This document shows positions 24,969 through 33,011 of a stretch of 64,000 nucleotides of DNA, piece by piece. Under the pieces are notes generated by a model. That model ran no database searches. It saw only the letters and a list, made by a program, of their open reading frames with translations, and was not told the origin of the DNA. This DNA is from JBCBKP01 sp038521625. GTDB taxonomy: Bacteria > Planctomycetota > Phycisphaerae > Phycisphaerales > UBA1924. Made by a program: the position numbers and the translations under genes. The stretch is from assembly GCA_038521625.1 (NCBI GenBank), contig JBCBKP010000001.1, forward strand, positions 124,001-188,000, in the 5' to 3' direction. Each line of letters opens with the position of its first letter. Position 1 is the first letter of the stretch.

Positions 24969-26216
24969 ATGCGGACGGGACTTGCCCTCGTATCCACGAT
25001 CGCGGCCACGGGGACCGCCCAGCCGTTGTTCCAGACCATCGGCGGCCTCACCGGTCGCAACGGTTCGAGCTTTGCCCACGATCTGAGCCGCGACGGTCTG
25101 ACCGTCGTCGGCGCTTCGGTCAACGCCTCGGGCGGGACCGAGGCGTTCGCTTGGACCGAGGGCGTCGGCATCCGGCCGCTGCAGCGTCTGCCCGGCGTCT
25201 CCGCGACCGCGTTCTCGGGCGAGCTCTTCGCCGTGGACGGCGACGGCTCGACCGCCGTGGGCGTGGCGAGCAACTCGGCCGGAGTCCGGCGCCCTGTGAT
25301 CGCCGACGTCGACGCCGGGACCCTGCGGGAGATGGACTTCCCGCCTGGCACGAGCATCGAGATCCCCAACGCGATCAGCGCCGATGGTGGCACGGCCGTC
25401 GGTAGCTACAACCCGCCCTTCGCCGCGCCGACAGGGTTCCGATACAACATCGCGACAAACAAGCTCGACAACCTTCCCGCCACGCTGATCGGCAACGACA
25501 CGGCGGTCAATGGCAGCATCATCGTCGGGTTCACGCAGGGCGGAACCGGCGGGGCGTATCTCATACGAGCAAGCGGCCCGTTCTTCCTCGCGCCGCTGAA
25601 TCCCGCGACACCGATCACCGTCGCGAACGCGATCAGCGACAACGCCAACTTCATCGTCGGCACGGCACGCGATGGTTCGGCGTTGAGGCCGGCCCGATGG
25701 CTTATCGCCGGCCCGCCGATCGCCCTTTACGACGGGCCCGACGTCCGCACCGCCAACGCCGAGGACGTCAGCGAGGACGGGAACTGGGTCGTGGGGTCGT
25801 ACTTCCCGAGCGGCGGTTTCTTTGGTGCAGGCTGGATCTGGGACACCTGGCGCGGCTTCCGCTCGATCGAACACGCGCTCACGGTCGAGACCGGCTTCGA
25901 CCTCTCCCGCTTCAGCGAGTTCCGCGTCGCGGGCATCTCCGCGAGCGGGGCCCGCATCGCCGGCAACGTCCGGGACAGCCTCACCGGCGAGGGCACCGCA
26001 TTTGTCGCCGAGTTGAACCAGTTCGGCTGCAACCGCGCCGACATGACGTTCCCGTTCGGCGTCCTCTCGCAGACCGACGTATCGGAGTTCGTGGACCGGT
26101 TCTTCCAGGAGGACAGCCGCGTCACCGCGTTCGCGCCGCCCGACGACGTCGCCAGCCAGGCGGACGTCGCCGTGTTCGTTGACCTCTTCTTCGGGGGCTG
26201 TCCGGGGGCGCGGTGA
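24969..26216 (+). CDS. Secreted HAF/beta-propeller protein with GC-type dockerin (array copy 7)
   Basis: A 415-residue protein starting at ATG 24969 behind AAAGGA, nine bases after the stop of copy 6. The signal peptide ends near AATGTAQ. HAF blocks include LSRDGLTVVGAS, VDGDGSTAVGV, ISADGGTAVGSY and VSEDGNWVVGSY; WIWDTWRGFRSIEHALTV mirrors copy 6. The dockerin (PFGVLSQTDVSEFVDRFFQED, PDDVASQADVAVFVDLFFGGCPG) ends the protein. With copies 5 and 6 it forms a tight three-gene unit (23122-26216) that is likely one operon. Confidence 0.8.
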   Translation: MRTGLALVSTIAATGTAQPLFQTIGGLTGRNGSSFAHDLSRDGLTVVGASVNASGGTEAFAWTEGVGIRPLQRLPGVSATAFSGELFAVDGDGSTAVGVASNSAGVRRPVIADVDAGTLREMDFPPGTSIEIPNAISADGGTAVGSYNPPFAAPTGFRYNIATNKLDNLPATLIGNDTAVNGSIIVGFTQGGTGGAYLIRASGPFFLAPLNPATPITVANAISDNANFIVGTARDGSALRPARWLIAGPPIALYDGPDVRTANAEDVSEDGNWVVGSYFPSGGFFGAGWIWDTWRGFRSIEHALTVETGFDLSRFSEFRVAGISASGARIAGNVRDSLTGEGTAFVAELNQFGCNRADMTFPFGVLSQTDVSEFVDRFFQEDSRVTAFAPPDDVASQADVAVFVDLFFGGCPGAR

Positions 26217-26326
26217 TCCGACCCGCGCTGCCTCCCGCCGCCTCCACCGCCGGAGGGCGGCGACAAAAAAACCGCCAATCGCCCCGAAATCGCCGGATCG
26301 GCCTTCCCAACAAACTCGCGTCCGAG

Positions 26327-26360
26327 TATGTTAGTGTTCACTAGATAAGAATCAGACATA
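26327..26360. promoter_or_regulatory. AT-rich island with dyad TAGTG-TT-CACTA
   Basis: In this ~70% GC window the stretch at 26327-26360 is strikingly AT-rich. It contains a perfect 5-bp inverted repeat with a 2-base centre (26332-26343) and TAGATAAGAAT just downstream. It lies about 100 bases before the start of the small membrane protein at 26446. A promoter with an operator for a dimeric regulator is the natural reading; no regulator gene is adjacent. Confidence 0.4.
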
Positions 26361-26445
26361 GCCGGCGGCGGGGCGGGATCTCGTGGGCTCGCTCCGTCGC
26401 CGGCATTCAAGAACACGCCGGACCGCGACGGTCCAAGGGGATGTC

Positions 26446-26826
26446 ATGCGCGCACTCGACCTCATCAACAAAGGGTGTTTCGCACTCTGCCTCGCCGCCG
26501 TCGCCATCGGCACCTCGTTCTCCATCTACGCCGTCTGGGCCGGCGAGGCCGCCAGGCACGTCGGCGTCCGAGGCCTCACCACCATGGCCATCCTCATCGG
26601 CGCCGCCTTCATGATCATCGTCATCAACAACGTCGTCGGACGCCGCGTCCTCGGCGAGTCGAGCCCCCTCGACTTCCTCGACGGCGGACTCTCCGCCTCG
26701 CCGCCCGAGCCCGCGACGGCGAACCCCACCGTCGTGCGCCTCCGCGACCGCCGCGAGCACATGCATCCCGGGCCCGACGCCCACTCCAGCTACGAAGGCG
26801 AGACGACGGACCGAGACGACACCTGA
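26446..26826 (+). CDS. Small membrane protein, function unknown
   Basis: This 126-residue protein has two predicted membrane helices (about 10-30 and 46-66; FALCLAAVAIGTSFSIYAVW and TTMAILIGAAFMIIVINNVV) and a hydrophilic, probably cytoplasmic tail rich in P, R, E and D. I recognise no family. ATG 26446 is preferred over an in-frame GTG at 26383 because GGGG lies five bases upstream and the first helix then begins near residue 8. A strong terminator follows about 30 bases after its stop. Confidence 0.6.
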   Translation: MRALDLINKGCFALCLAAVAIGTSFSIYAVWAGEAARHVGVRGLTTMAILIGAAFMIIVINNVVGRRVLGESSPLDFLDGGLSASPPEPATANPTVVRLRDRREHMHPGPDAHSSYEGETTDRDDT

Positions 26827-26853
26827 CACCAGATCCATTCCCCCCCCTCCCTG

Positions 26854-26887
26854 GCACGGCACGCGCCACCGCGCGCGCCGTGCTTTC
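26854..26887 (+). terminator. Rho-independent terminator
   Basis: GCACGGC-A-CGCGC and GCGCG-C-GCCGTGC (26854-26866 and 26871-26883) form a long stem with one A-C mismatch and the loop CACC, followed by TTTCTCCCC. It lies just after the small membrane protein gene. Confidence 0.75.
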
Positions 26888-26962
26888 TCCCCCGCCAACG
26901 GCAACCGAGGCCCGCGACCATGAACCCAGCGAACAACCACCGCCGACAGGTACGCTGGATGC

Positions 26963-27316
26963 ATGCCCGATCCCGATCCCGATCCCGATCCCGATCCCGA
27001 CCAGCCCCGCCCCAGCCAGATGTCCACCGCCGTGTCCCTCGGCCTCTCGCTGGGCGCCGCGATGGGCGTCTCCTTCGGCGTCATCATCGGCGCGCTCACC
27101 GATAGCATCGGCCTCTGGATCTCCCTCGGCATCTCCATCGGCGCCGGCGTCGGGCTCGCCGTCGCCACCGCGATCGAGGCCCAACGCGCCGCCGCCGCCC
27201 GCACCGACGCCTGCCCGCACTGCGGCTACTCCGCCAAGGGGCTCCCCTCGCGCATCTGCCCCGAATGCGGCAAGAACATGGACGAGCCACCGTCGTCGGA
27301 CGGCGTCATCGACTGA
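26963..27316 (+). CDS. Small membrane protein with C-terminal zinc ribbon
   Basis: A 117-residue protein that begins with six Pro-Asp pairs. Two glycine-rich membrane helices follow (about 25-45 and 51-70; LGLSLGAAMGVSFGVIIGAL and LGISIGAGVGLAVATAI). The C-terminal zinc ribbon has two pairs of cysteines, CPHCGY and CPECGK (about 84-103), with the spacing seen in many small planctomycetal zinc-ribbon membrane proteins. The Pro-Asp run is encoded by a hexanucleotide repeat. A second in-frame ATG at 27020 would remove the run and start just before the first helix, so the true start is uncertain. Function is unknown. Confidence 0.55.
   Translation: MPDPDPDPDPDPDQPRPSQMSTAVSLGLSLGAAMGVSFGVIIGALTDSIGLWISLGISIGAGVGLAVATAIEAQRAAAARTDACPHCGYSAKGLPSRICPECGKNMDEPPSSDGVID
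26966..27001 (+). repeat. Hexanucleotide microsatellite (CCCGAT)5-CCCGAC
   Basis: Six consecutive hexamers encode (Pro-Asp)6 at the N-terminus of the zinc-ribbon membrane protein. Because the unit is six bases, copy-number changes would alter the length of the protein but not its frame. Confidence 0.95.
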
Positions 27317-27390
27317 GCACGCGGGGCCGGTGCGCGACGGTCCGCGGCGCCGAGCGAGCCCGGGTCGTCGGACGCGGACCGGGCGTGCAC

Positions 27391-28338
27391 CTACGCCGGC
27401 GCCGCCCACTCCGGTCTCTCGCCTTCCAGCACGCGCACGACGTCGCGGACGACCCAGCTCATGTTCTCCTTCGCCGCAGCCGTCGCCGCCGCGATGTGCG
27501 GGAACAGGTGCACGTTCCGGATGTCAAGCAGCGGGTACGTCGGGCCGAACGGCTCCGGGTCGTGCACGTCCAGCAGCGCCATCGCCGCCGGGTGATCGAT
27601 CATGAACCCCGCCAGCGCCTGCGGGTCCACCACCAGCCCGCGCGCACAGTTCAGGAAGACCACGTCGCCCCGCATCCGACCAAAGGCCCCCGCGCCCAGC
27701 GTGCGCCGGTTGTCCGGCCGGTCATCGATGTGCACCGTCAGCACCTCGCTCCGCTCGAACAGCTCGTCCCGCGACACCGGCTCGGCGCCGTGGCGCCGGT
27801 CTTCCGTGATCTCCAACAGGTCGTGGTAGATCACCCGCATCCCGAACGCCCGCCCGATCCGACCGACCCGCGCGCCGATCCGCCCGTACCCCAGCACGCC
27901 CAGCGTCATCCCCTCCAGCTGCCGCGGCGCCAGCAGCTCGCCCCGCACACGGTTGAACTCCTCAAGGTCCATCGCGCGCGTCATCGCCGCCCGCGGCCGC
28001 AGCGCATCGAAGATCAACGCGAACACGTACTCCGCCACCGCGCTGCTGTTCGCCCCAGGCGCGTGCACCACCTCCACGCCACGCCCACGGCACGCCGGCA
28101 CGTCGATGTTGTCCAGCGCCACCCCCGCGCGACCGACCACCCGCAGCCGAGGCGACCGCTCCAGCAGGTCCTCGTCCACAACCGTGTATGTCCGCACGAC
28201 CAGCCCGTCGGCGACCGCCAGCGCATCGTCGAACGCCGGGTCGTCGAATCGCACCCGCGCCACATCGCAGCGCTCCGCGAGCCAATCCAGCGGACGCTCC
28301 GAGAGCGACTCCGAGATCACGACAGCGGGACGGCTCAA
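27391..28338 (-). CDS. D-isomer specific 2-hydroxyacid dehydrogenase (phosphoglycerate dehydrogenase-like)
   Basis: A 315-residue NAD-dependent dehydrogenase. The Rossmann motif GYGRIGARVGRIGRAFG, the catalytic arginine in FLNCARG, the LDVHDPEP segment with the active-site glutamate, and FPHIAAAT with the catalytic histidine are all in order. It reduces or oxidises a 2-keto/2-hydroxy acid; the true substrate cannot be read from the sequence, and 3-phosphoglycerate is only one option. The start is taken as TTG 28338, which overlaps the trpE stop as TTGA and begins just before the first strand (PAVVISESL). The open frame continues far upstream, but that part is antisense-like low-complexity sequence inside trpE. 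The coupling suggests co-expression with trpE. Confidence 0.85.
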   Translation of the reverse strand: MSRPAVVISESLSERPLDWLAERCDVARVRFDDPAFDDALAVADGLVVRTYTVVDEDLLERSPRLRVVGRAGVALDNIDVPACRGRGVEVVHAPGANSSAVAEYVFALIFDALRPRAAMTRAMDLEEFNRVRGELLAPRQLEGMTLGVLGYGRIGARVGRIGRAFGMRVIYHDLLEITEDRRHGAEPVSRDELFERSEVLTVHIDDRPDNRRTLGAGAFGRMRGDVVFLNCARGLVVDPQALAGFMIDHPAAMALLDVHDPEPFGPTYPLLDIRNVHLFPHIAAATAAAKENMSWVVRDVVRVLEGERPEWAAPA

Positions 28339-29966
28339 GGCTCGTCCCCCCGCCCGTCTCCGTTCATCGCACGCTCGCCGAACGCCTCCTCGGCCACGTC
28401 GATCGCCCGACCGAGCGCCGCGGCCTTGTTCACCGTCTCGTCGTACTCCGCCTCGACCACGCTGTCCATCACGATCCCGCCCGCCGCCTGGATGTGATAG
28501 GTCCACGTCCCGCCGTCGAACATCGACACCGGCGCCACCATCGTCCGAAGCGCCAGCGCGATGTCCATCTGCCCGTCCAGGCCGACGTACCCCATCCCGC
28601 CGCCGTACGGCCCGCGCCGCACCGGCTCCAGCTCGTCGATGATCTGCATCGCCCGGATCTTCGGCGCCCCGCTGATCGTCCCGACCGGCAGCGCCGCGCG
28701 AAGCGCGTCCCACGCGTCCACGCCCCCGCGCAGCTCGCCCGTCACCGTCGAGCTGATGTGCATCACGTGGCTATAACGCTCGACCGTCATCACACGCTCC
28801 AGCTCGATCGAGCCCGGACGCGACACGACCCCCACGTCGTTCCGCCCCAGGTCCACCAGCATCACGTGCTCGCTCCGCTCCTTCGGGTCCGCCAGAAGCT
28901 CCGCCTCCAGCGCCAGATCCTCGGCCTCGGTCCGCCCGCGACGCCGCGTCCCCGCCAGCGGACGGTTCGTCACGCGAAGACCCCCGCCGCCCGTCCGCTC
29001 CACCCGGCACAAGATCTCCGGGCTCGACGCGATCAGAATGCACGGCCCCGCCTGCATGTACACCATGTACGGGCTCGGGTTCACCGCGCGAAGCGCCCGG
29101 TATACGTCGAACGGGTCCGCCGCGCTCTCCCGCTCGAATCGCTGCCCGAGCACGACCTGGAAGATGTCGCCCGCGCGGATGTACTCCCGCGCACGCTCCA
29201 CCATCTCCGCGTGACGCGCCCGCGTCGTGTTGCTCGGCAGCTCACGCGCCGGCGGGTGCGCGCCCACACGACCCGCGGGCAGCGGCCTGCTGTGCCGCTG
29301 GATCTTCGCCTCCAGCGCGTCCAGCGCCGCCACGCCCCGCTCGTAGACGTCGCCCGCGTCGTCGCCATCGCCCACCAGACACAGACGGATCAGATACACG
29401 GTCTGCTCGACGTGGTCGAACACCACCACCTCGTCGTAGAACCCGAACGCCACGTCCGGCAGCCCGCGGTCATCCTCCGGAGCTCGGTCGAACCCCAGCT
29501 TGCCCGGCTCGGCGTACCGCACGCTGTCGTACCCCGCGTACCCGAACCAGCCCCCGAGCGCGCAGTCCGGCATCATCCCCGAGTCCACGCTCGACCGCGG
29601 CACGCTGAGCCGCAGCCCGCCGCTGATCTCACGCAGCACCGCCAGCGGATCGCCCGTCCGCTCCCCGCCCCCGACCGGCGCCTCGCCGCGGTGCGCCACC
29701 ACCCGCACCCGCTCCTCTTCGGCCAGCACCTCCAGCGAAGGGCCCGCGCCGAGGATCGAGTGCCGACCCTGACGCTGCTGGTCCTCGACCGACTCCAGCA
29801 GGAACGACGGCGCCGTCCGCTCGTCCGCCGCCACCAGCCGCCGGTACGCCAACACCGGCGTCAGCTGGTCCCCCAGCAGACGCAGCGTCAGCGGCACCAC
29901 CAGCGTCTCGCCGGGCGAAACGCCCCCCGCGATCTCCAGGAATCCGGCTTTCGTGAGACTCGCCAT
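28335..29966 (-). CDS. trpE: Anthranilate synthase component I
   Basis: A 543-residue chorismate-using enzyme that makes anthranilate, the first step of tryptophan synthesis, with a glutamine amidotransferase partner (not in this window). Signatures include TPVLAYRRL near the N-terminus, FQVVLGQRFERE, NPSPYMVYMQ, SSPEILCRV, PLAGTRRRGRTEAED, HVMLVDLGRND, the chorismate loop PVGTISGAPKIRAMQIIDELEP and YGGGMGYVGLDG. ATG 29966 gives the standard N-terminus. The longer open frame upstream runs antisense over the divergent gene. The start is only 24 bases from the start of the divergent gene at 29991. PabB is the main alternative, but the N-terminal half fits TrpE better. Confidence 0.92.
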   Translation of the reverse strand: MASLTKAGFLEIAGGVSPGETLVVPLTLRLLGDQLTPVLAYRRLVAADERTAPSFLLESVEDQQRQGRHSILGAGPSLEVLAEEERVRVVAHRGEAPVGGGERTGDPLAVLREISGGLRLSVPRSSVDSGMMPDCALGGWFGYAGYDSVRYAEPGKLGFDRAPEDDRGLPDVAFGFYDEVVVFDHVEQTVYLIRLCLVGDGDDAGDVYERGVAALDALEAKIQRHSRPLPAGRVGAHPPARELPSNTTRARHAEMVERAREYIRAGDIFQVVLGQRFERESAADPFDVYRALRAVNPSPYMVYMQAGPCILIASSPEILCRVERTGGGGLRVTNRPLAGTRRRGRTEAEDLALEAELLADPKERSEHVMLVDLGRNDVGVVSRPGSIELERVMTVERYSHVMHISSTVTGELRGGVDAWDALRAALPVGTISGAPKIRAMQIIDELEPVRRGPYGGGMGYVGLDGQMDIALALRTMVAPVSMFDGGTWTYHIQAAGGIVMDSVVEAEYDETVNKAAALGRAIDVAEEAFGERAMNGDGRGDEP

Positions 29967-29990
29967 CGCCGTCCACTGTAGATTCAAACC

Positions 29991-32018
29991 GTGACCGGAC
30001 CCCTCGCCATCATCGCCCTCGCGATCGCCGCCGCCCAACCCTCCACCCAACCCTCCGCGCCCGCCGCGAGCCAGCCCGAGACCCAACCGGGATCCCAAGC
30101 GCAGATCCAGTCGCCGACCATCGACCCCGACAACCTCACGCCCCTCCAACGCGCCGCTATCACCCGCCAGCAGCTCGGTCAGATCTACGCCCAGGCCGGC
30201 CAGCTCGAGCCGCCCAGACGCCTCGGCCTGCGCACCCAGGCCATTCGCGCCGCCACCATCATCACGCCCGACCTCGTCGTCGTCCCGACGCCAGAGGCCG
30301 CCGAGGCCGCCATCGCCGGCTGGGCGCCCCTCGACACTTTCCCCGTCCTCATCGACGACGGCTCGCCACGCGCCGCCGAAGACATCGCTCGCTTCGCCCG
30401 CGCCTTCAAGCCACGCTCGGTCGTCCGCTGGACGCCCGCCGACGCCGACCTCGCCGAGGCCGCGCCGTACGCGGGCGAGGTCTTCGGCGCCGGCGCCTTC
30501 AAGCCGCAGCTGCTCATCGCGACCGACCCCGAGGGCCCGGCGCACGCCGCCGCCCTCGCCCTCGCCCGCGGACGCCTCGGCATCACCGTCGACGTCCCCA
30601 AGATCGGCGACGTCGACACCTCCACCGGCCCCGCGATCATCGAGCCGCTCAAGCGCGCCCTCGAACAGGCCGCCACCGACAACGGTCTCAACTGGAACAC
30701 CATCGGCGACGACCTCGACGCCGTCGTCGTCGCCACCGAGACACCCGTCCGCGTCCGCATCGAGGACGCGCCCCGCGTCGGAAACCGCGTCTCCGAGCTC
30801 GCACTCACCGACCTCGTCACCCGGCCCGACGGCTGGCAGGACGACCGCTGGGCCTGGGCCGGGCAGCTTGCCGGCACACCCGCCTCCACCCTCTACCAGG
30901 TCATGTGTGGCCTCTTCCTCCCCATCGAGGCCGCCTTCGTCGCCGACGGCTACCCCAACGAAGCGCCCTGGAACGAATTCGACGGCACCCAGGCCGCCGC
31001 CGAGCTCGAGCCCATCGACCTCCGCATCTCCATCTTCGACGAGCCCTCCGCCTCGCTCACCGCCTGGCGCGCCCGCACCGGCCCCGGCCTCGCCGCCGAC
31101 CTCGTCCTCATGAACACCAAGGGCAACCCCGACTTCTTCGATCTCGCACCCGGCACCGCACGCGCCGCCGACGTCCCGCACCTCTTCCGACCCGCCGCCG
31201 CCGTCATCGTCCACTCATGGTCCGCCACCGCGCCGCTCTCCGAGGCCACCGTCGGCGGACGCTGGCTCCTCAACGGGGCGTACACCTACCACGGCTCCGT
31301 CCAGGAGCCCTACCTCTCCGCCTTCATCCCGACACCACAGGTCGCCAAACGATTCGCCGGGGGCTACCCCCTCGGCCTCGCCGCGCGCTTCGACAGCGGC
31401 CCCGCCTGGAAGATCAACTACCTCGGCGACCCGCTCGTCTCGCCCGGGCACCCGCCCGCGCGCCACGACGAGCGCACGCTCCCCTTCGAGGCCGAACAGA
31501 CCGAGGTCCTCAACGAGAGCCTCGCGCCGCTGCTCCGCGCCGAACGCTACCCCGACGCCGTCCGCGCCCTGCTCTACATCCAGCGCGACGACGCCGCCGC
31601 CGCGCTTGCCGAGCGCGTCCTCGACCGCCCCGCGTCCGAGATCGAGCCGGTCACCTTCGCGCTCGCCCTGCCCGCCGCCTTCCGCAGCCGACGCTACGAG
31701 ACCGTCCTTCGCTGCTTCGAACGCCTCCCCCAGGCCGTCCGCGAGTCGAGCTACCTCCGCGACTGCCTCTGGAACGCCGCCCGCCTCGCCATCGCCGATT
31801 CCGAGGACGCCGAACGCTGGATCGCGCGCCTCGAGCAGAACCCACGACAGGGCCAGGAGTTCTTCGACTTCATCGAGCTCGCCAAGGTCGCCGAGCGCCG
31901 CGTCTCGCCCCGCCGCGCCATCGCGATCGTCCAGCAGGCCCAGCCGTTCATCACCGCGCCGCCGCTCCAACGCCTCTACGACGAAGAGCTCGCACGCCTC
32001 CGACGCATCGCCGGCTAG
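29991..32018 (+). CDS. Secreted protein with a possible caspase/gingipain-fold region, function uncertain
   Basis: This 675-residue protein starts at GTG 29991. A signal peptide (LAIIALAIAAAQP) is followed by a P/Q/S-rich linker (about 15-45). The middle part (about 80-480) alternates strands and helices and ends with VIVHSWSATAP, LLNGAYTYHGSVQEPYLSAF, GYPLGLAARF and WKINYLGDPLV, which resembles the end of the C25/TIGR03790-type caspase fold. The cysteine expected after the histidine in a peptidase is not seen (HSWS). The last third (about 500-675) is helical, with TPR-like spacing. The gene is divergent from trpE with a 24-bp gap. I cannot assign a function; the fold match is a visual impression only. 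Confidence 0.4.
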   Translation: MTGPLAIIALAIAAAQPSTQPSAPAASQPETQPGSQAQIQSPTIDPDNLTPLQRAAITRQQLGQIYAQAGQLEPPRRLGLRTQAIRAATIITPDLVVVPTPEAAEAAIAGWAPLDTFPVLIDDGSPRAAEDIARFARAFKPRSVVRWTPADADLAEAAPYAGEVFGAGAFKPQLLIATDPEGPAHAAALALARGRLGITVDVPKIGDVDTSTGPAIIEPLKRALEQAATDNGLNWNTIGDDLDAVVVATETPVRVRIEDAPRVGNRVSELALTDLVTRPDGWQDDRWAWAGQLAGTPASTLYQVMCGLFLPIEAAFVADGYPNEAPWNEFDGTQAAAELEPIDLRISIFDEPSASLTAWRARTGPGLAADLVLMNTKGNPDFFDLAPGTARAADVPHLFRPAAAVIVHSWSATAPLSEATVGGRWLLNGAYTYHGSVQEPYLSAFIPTPQVAKRFAGGYPLGLAARFDSGPAWKINYLGDPLVSPGHPPARHDERTLPFEAEQTEVLNESLAPLLRAERYPDAVRALLYIQRDDAAAALAERVLDRPASEIEPVTFALALPAAFRSRRYETVLRCFERLPQAVRESSYLRDCLWNAARLAIADSEDAERWIARLEQNPRQGQEFFDFIELAKVAERRVSPRRAIAIVQQAQPFITAPPLQRLYDEELARLRRIAG

Positions 32019-32033
32019 CGGTACCCTCACCGG

Positions 32034-32405
32034 ATGCACCGCACCGCCACGATCGCGCTCGCCGCCGCAACCCTCGTCGGCTGCCGAGCGCAAACGGAGC
32101 CGACAACCATGTACGGCATCATCGGCAAGATGAACGCCACCCCAGGCGACCGCGACGCGCTCGCCGCGATCCTCGTCGAGGGCGTCGCCGGCATGCCCGG
32201 CTGCAAGAGCTACGTCGTCGCCAACGACCCGACCGACCCCGACGCCATCTGGATCACCGAGGTCTGGGACTCAAAGGAGGCGCACCAGGCGTCCCTCTCG
32301 CTCCCCAGCGTCCAGGACGCGATCGCCAAGGGCCGCCCGCTCATCGCCGGCTTCGGCGAGCGCCACGAGACCGAGCCCATCGGCGGCCACGGCATCGACG
32401 ACTAG
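32034..32405 (+). CDS. Lipoprotein with antibiotic biosynthesis monooxygenase (ABM)-type domain
   Basis: A 123-residue protein. The N-terminus has a lipobox (ATLVGC, lipidated Cys about 17), followed by an ABM/dimeric alpha-beta barrel domain: YGIIGKMNATPGDRDAL, GCKSYVVANDPTDPDAIWITEVWDSKEAHQASL. Such domains act as small monooxygenases or stress-related quinone-modifying dimers. Here the protein is predicted to be tethered to a membrane outside the cytoplasm. It lies 15 bases after the preceding gene, so it may be co-transcribed. Confidence 0.75.
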   Translation: MHRTATIALAAATLVGCRAQTEPTTMYGIIGKMNATPGDRDALAAILVEGVAGMPGCKSYVVANDPTDPDAIWITEVWDSKEAHQASLSLPSVQDAIAKGRPLIAGFGERHETEPIGGHGIDD

Positions 32406-32717
32406 CTCGCGCGCCCCCGACGCATCGCCGGCTGAGACGTCAACACCAGCGCAAGAGTCACCGGCGAACCAATCGCCAGCGCACGAACCGACGAACGAGC
32501 CCCTCTCGTCAGAGAGGGGCCATGCTCGCCTCGCGCTCAATGAACCCCGAGCGCGAGCGAGGGGTTGTCTCGCGAGCCGACGCCCGCGGCAAGACCGAGC
32601 CACGCCATTTCTGGGATTTCGCTGGCGACGCGTGTTTCTTGAGGCCTCTTTCCGGTCCTGATCGGACGTGTTCGACCACGTCGGAGAGATGGACCAGACC
32701 CGAGGAAGGAAGCGTCG
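32406..32717. other. 312-bp intergenic region with hairpin and dispersed repeat
   Basis: No gene is visible. A 9-bp hairpin (GCCCCTCTC/GAGAGGGGC, loop GTCA) lies at 32499-32520, without a T-tract. A dispersed element follows (CCCCGAGCGCGAGCG near 32545, then GCCCGCGGCAAGACCGAGCC near 32581) that matches 20927-20972. The right end has a purine-rich ribosome-binding site (GAGGAAGGAAG) before the ATG at 32718. Confidence 0.55.
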
Positions 32718-32981
32718 ATGAAGGATCTCAGCCAGTGGGCCGTCAGCGTCTGGCCGTTCGCCCCCGAGCTCGTGCCGAGCGGCCACGCCTGGGCCAACAA
32801 CGGCGAGATCCACGCCCAGATCGGCCTCGCCGCCACCTGGCTCGACGAGCGCCAGCCCGGCTGGTCCGCCGCCCACGACCTCGACGCCGATCGGGATCCC
32901 AGCCTCCTCGCGAGCTGCTACCGCGCCGTCCAGAAGCAGCTCCGCCGCCAGGCGTCGATGCCAGCCGCGGCCGCCTGCTGA
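32718..32981 (+). CDS. Small hypothetical protein
   Basis: An 87-residue soluble protein (SQWAVSVWPFAPELVPSG ... SCYRAVQKQLRRQ) with no family I recognise. A good ribosome-binding site (GAGGAAGGAAG) ends seven bases before the ATG. It is mostly helical and tryptophan-rich near the start. It faces comEC tail to tail. Its reality rests on the start context and on normal amino-acid composition. Confidence 0.5.
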   Translation: MKDLSQWAVSVWPFAPELVPSGHAWANNGEIHAQIGLAATWLDERQPGWSAAHDLDADRDPSLLASCYRAVQKQLRRQASMPAAAAC

Positions 32982-33011
32982 GCAAGCCCCGACCACGCCC
33001 AGACGACGCCG

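Noticed and set aside
26245..26280. Hairpin next to an A-tract after the last dockerin gene as a terminator
   Set aside because: On the + strand the hairpin is followed by A residues, and on the - strand the T-run comes before the stem, so neither direction gives a stem followed by a U-tract.
26966..27001. Hexamer repeats as iterons of a replication origin
   Set aside because: The unit is too short, lies within a reading frame, and no DnaA boxes, AT-rich unwinding region or rep gene is nearby.
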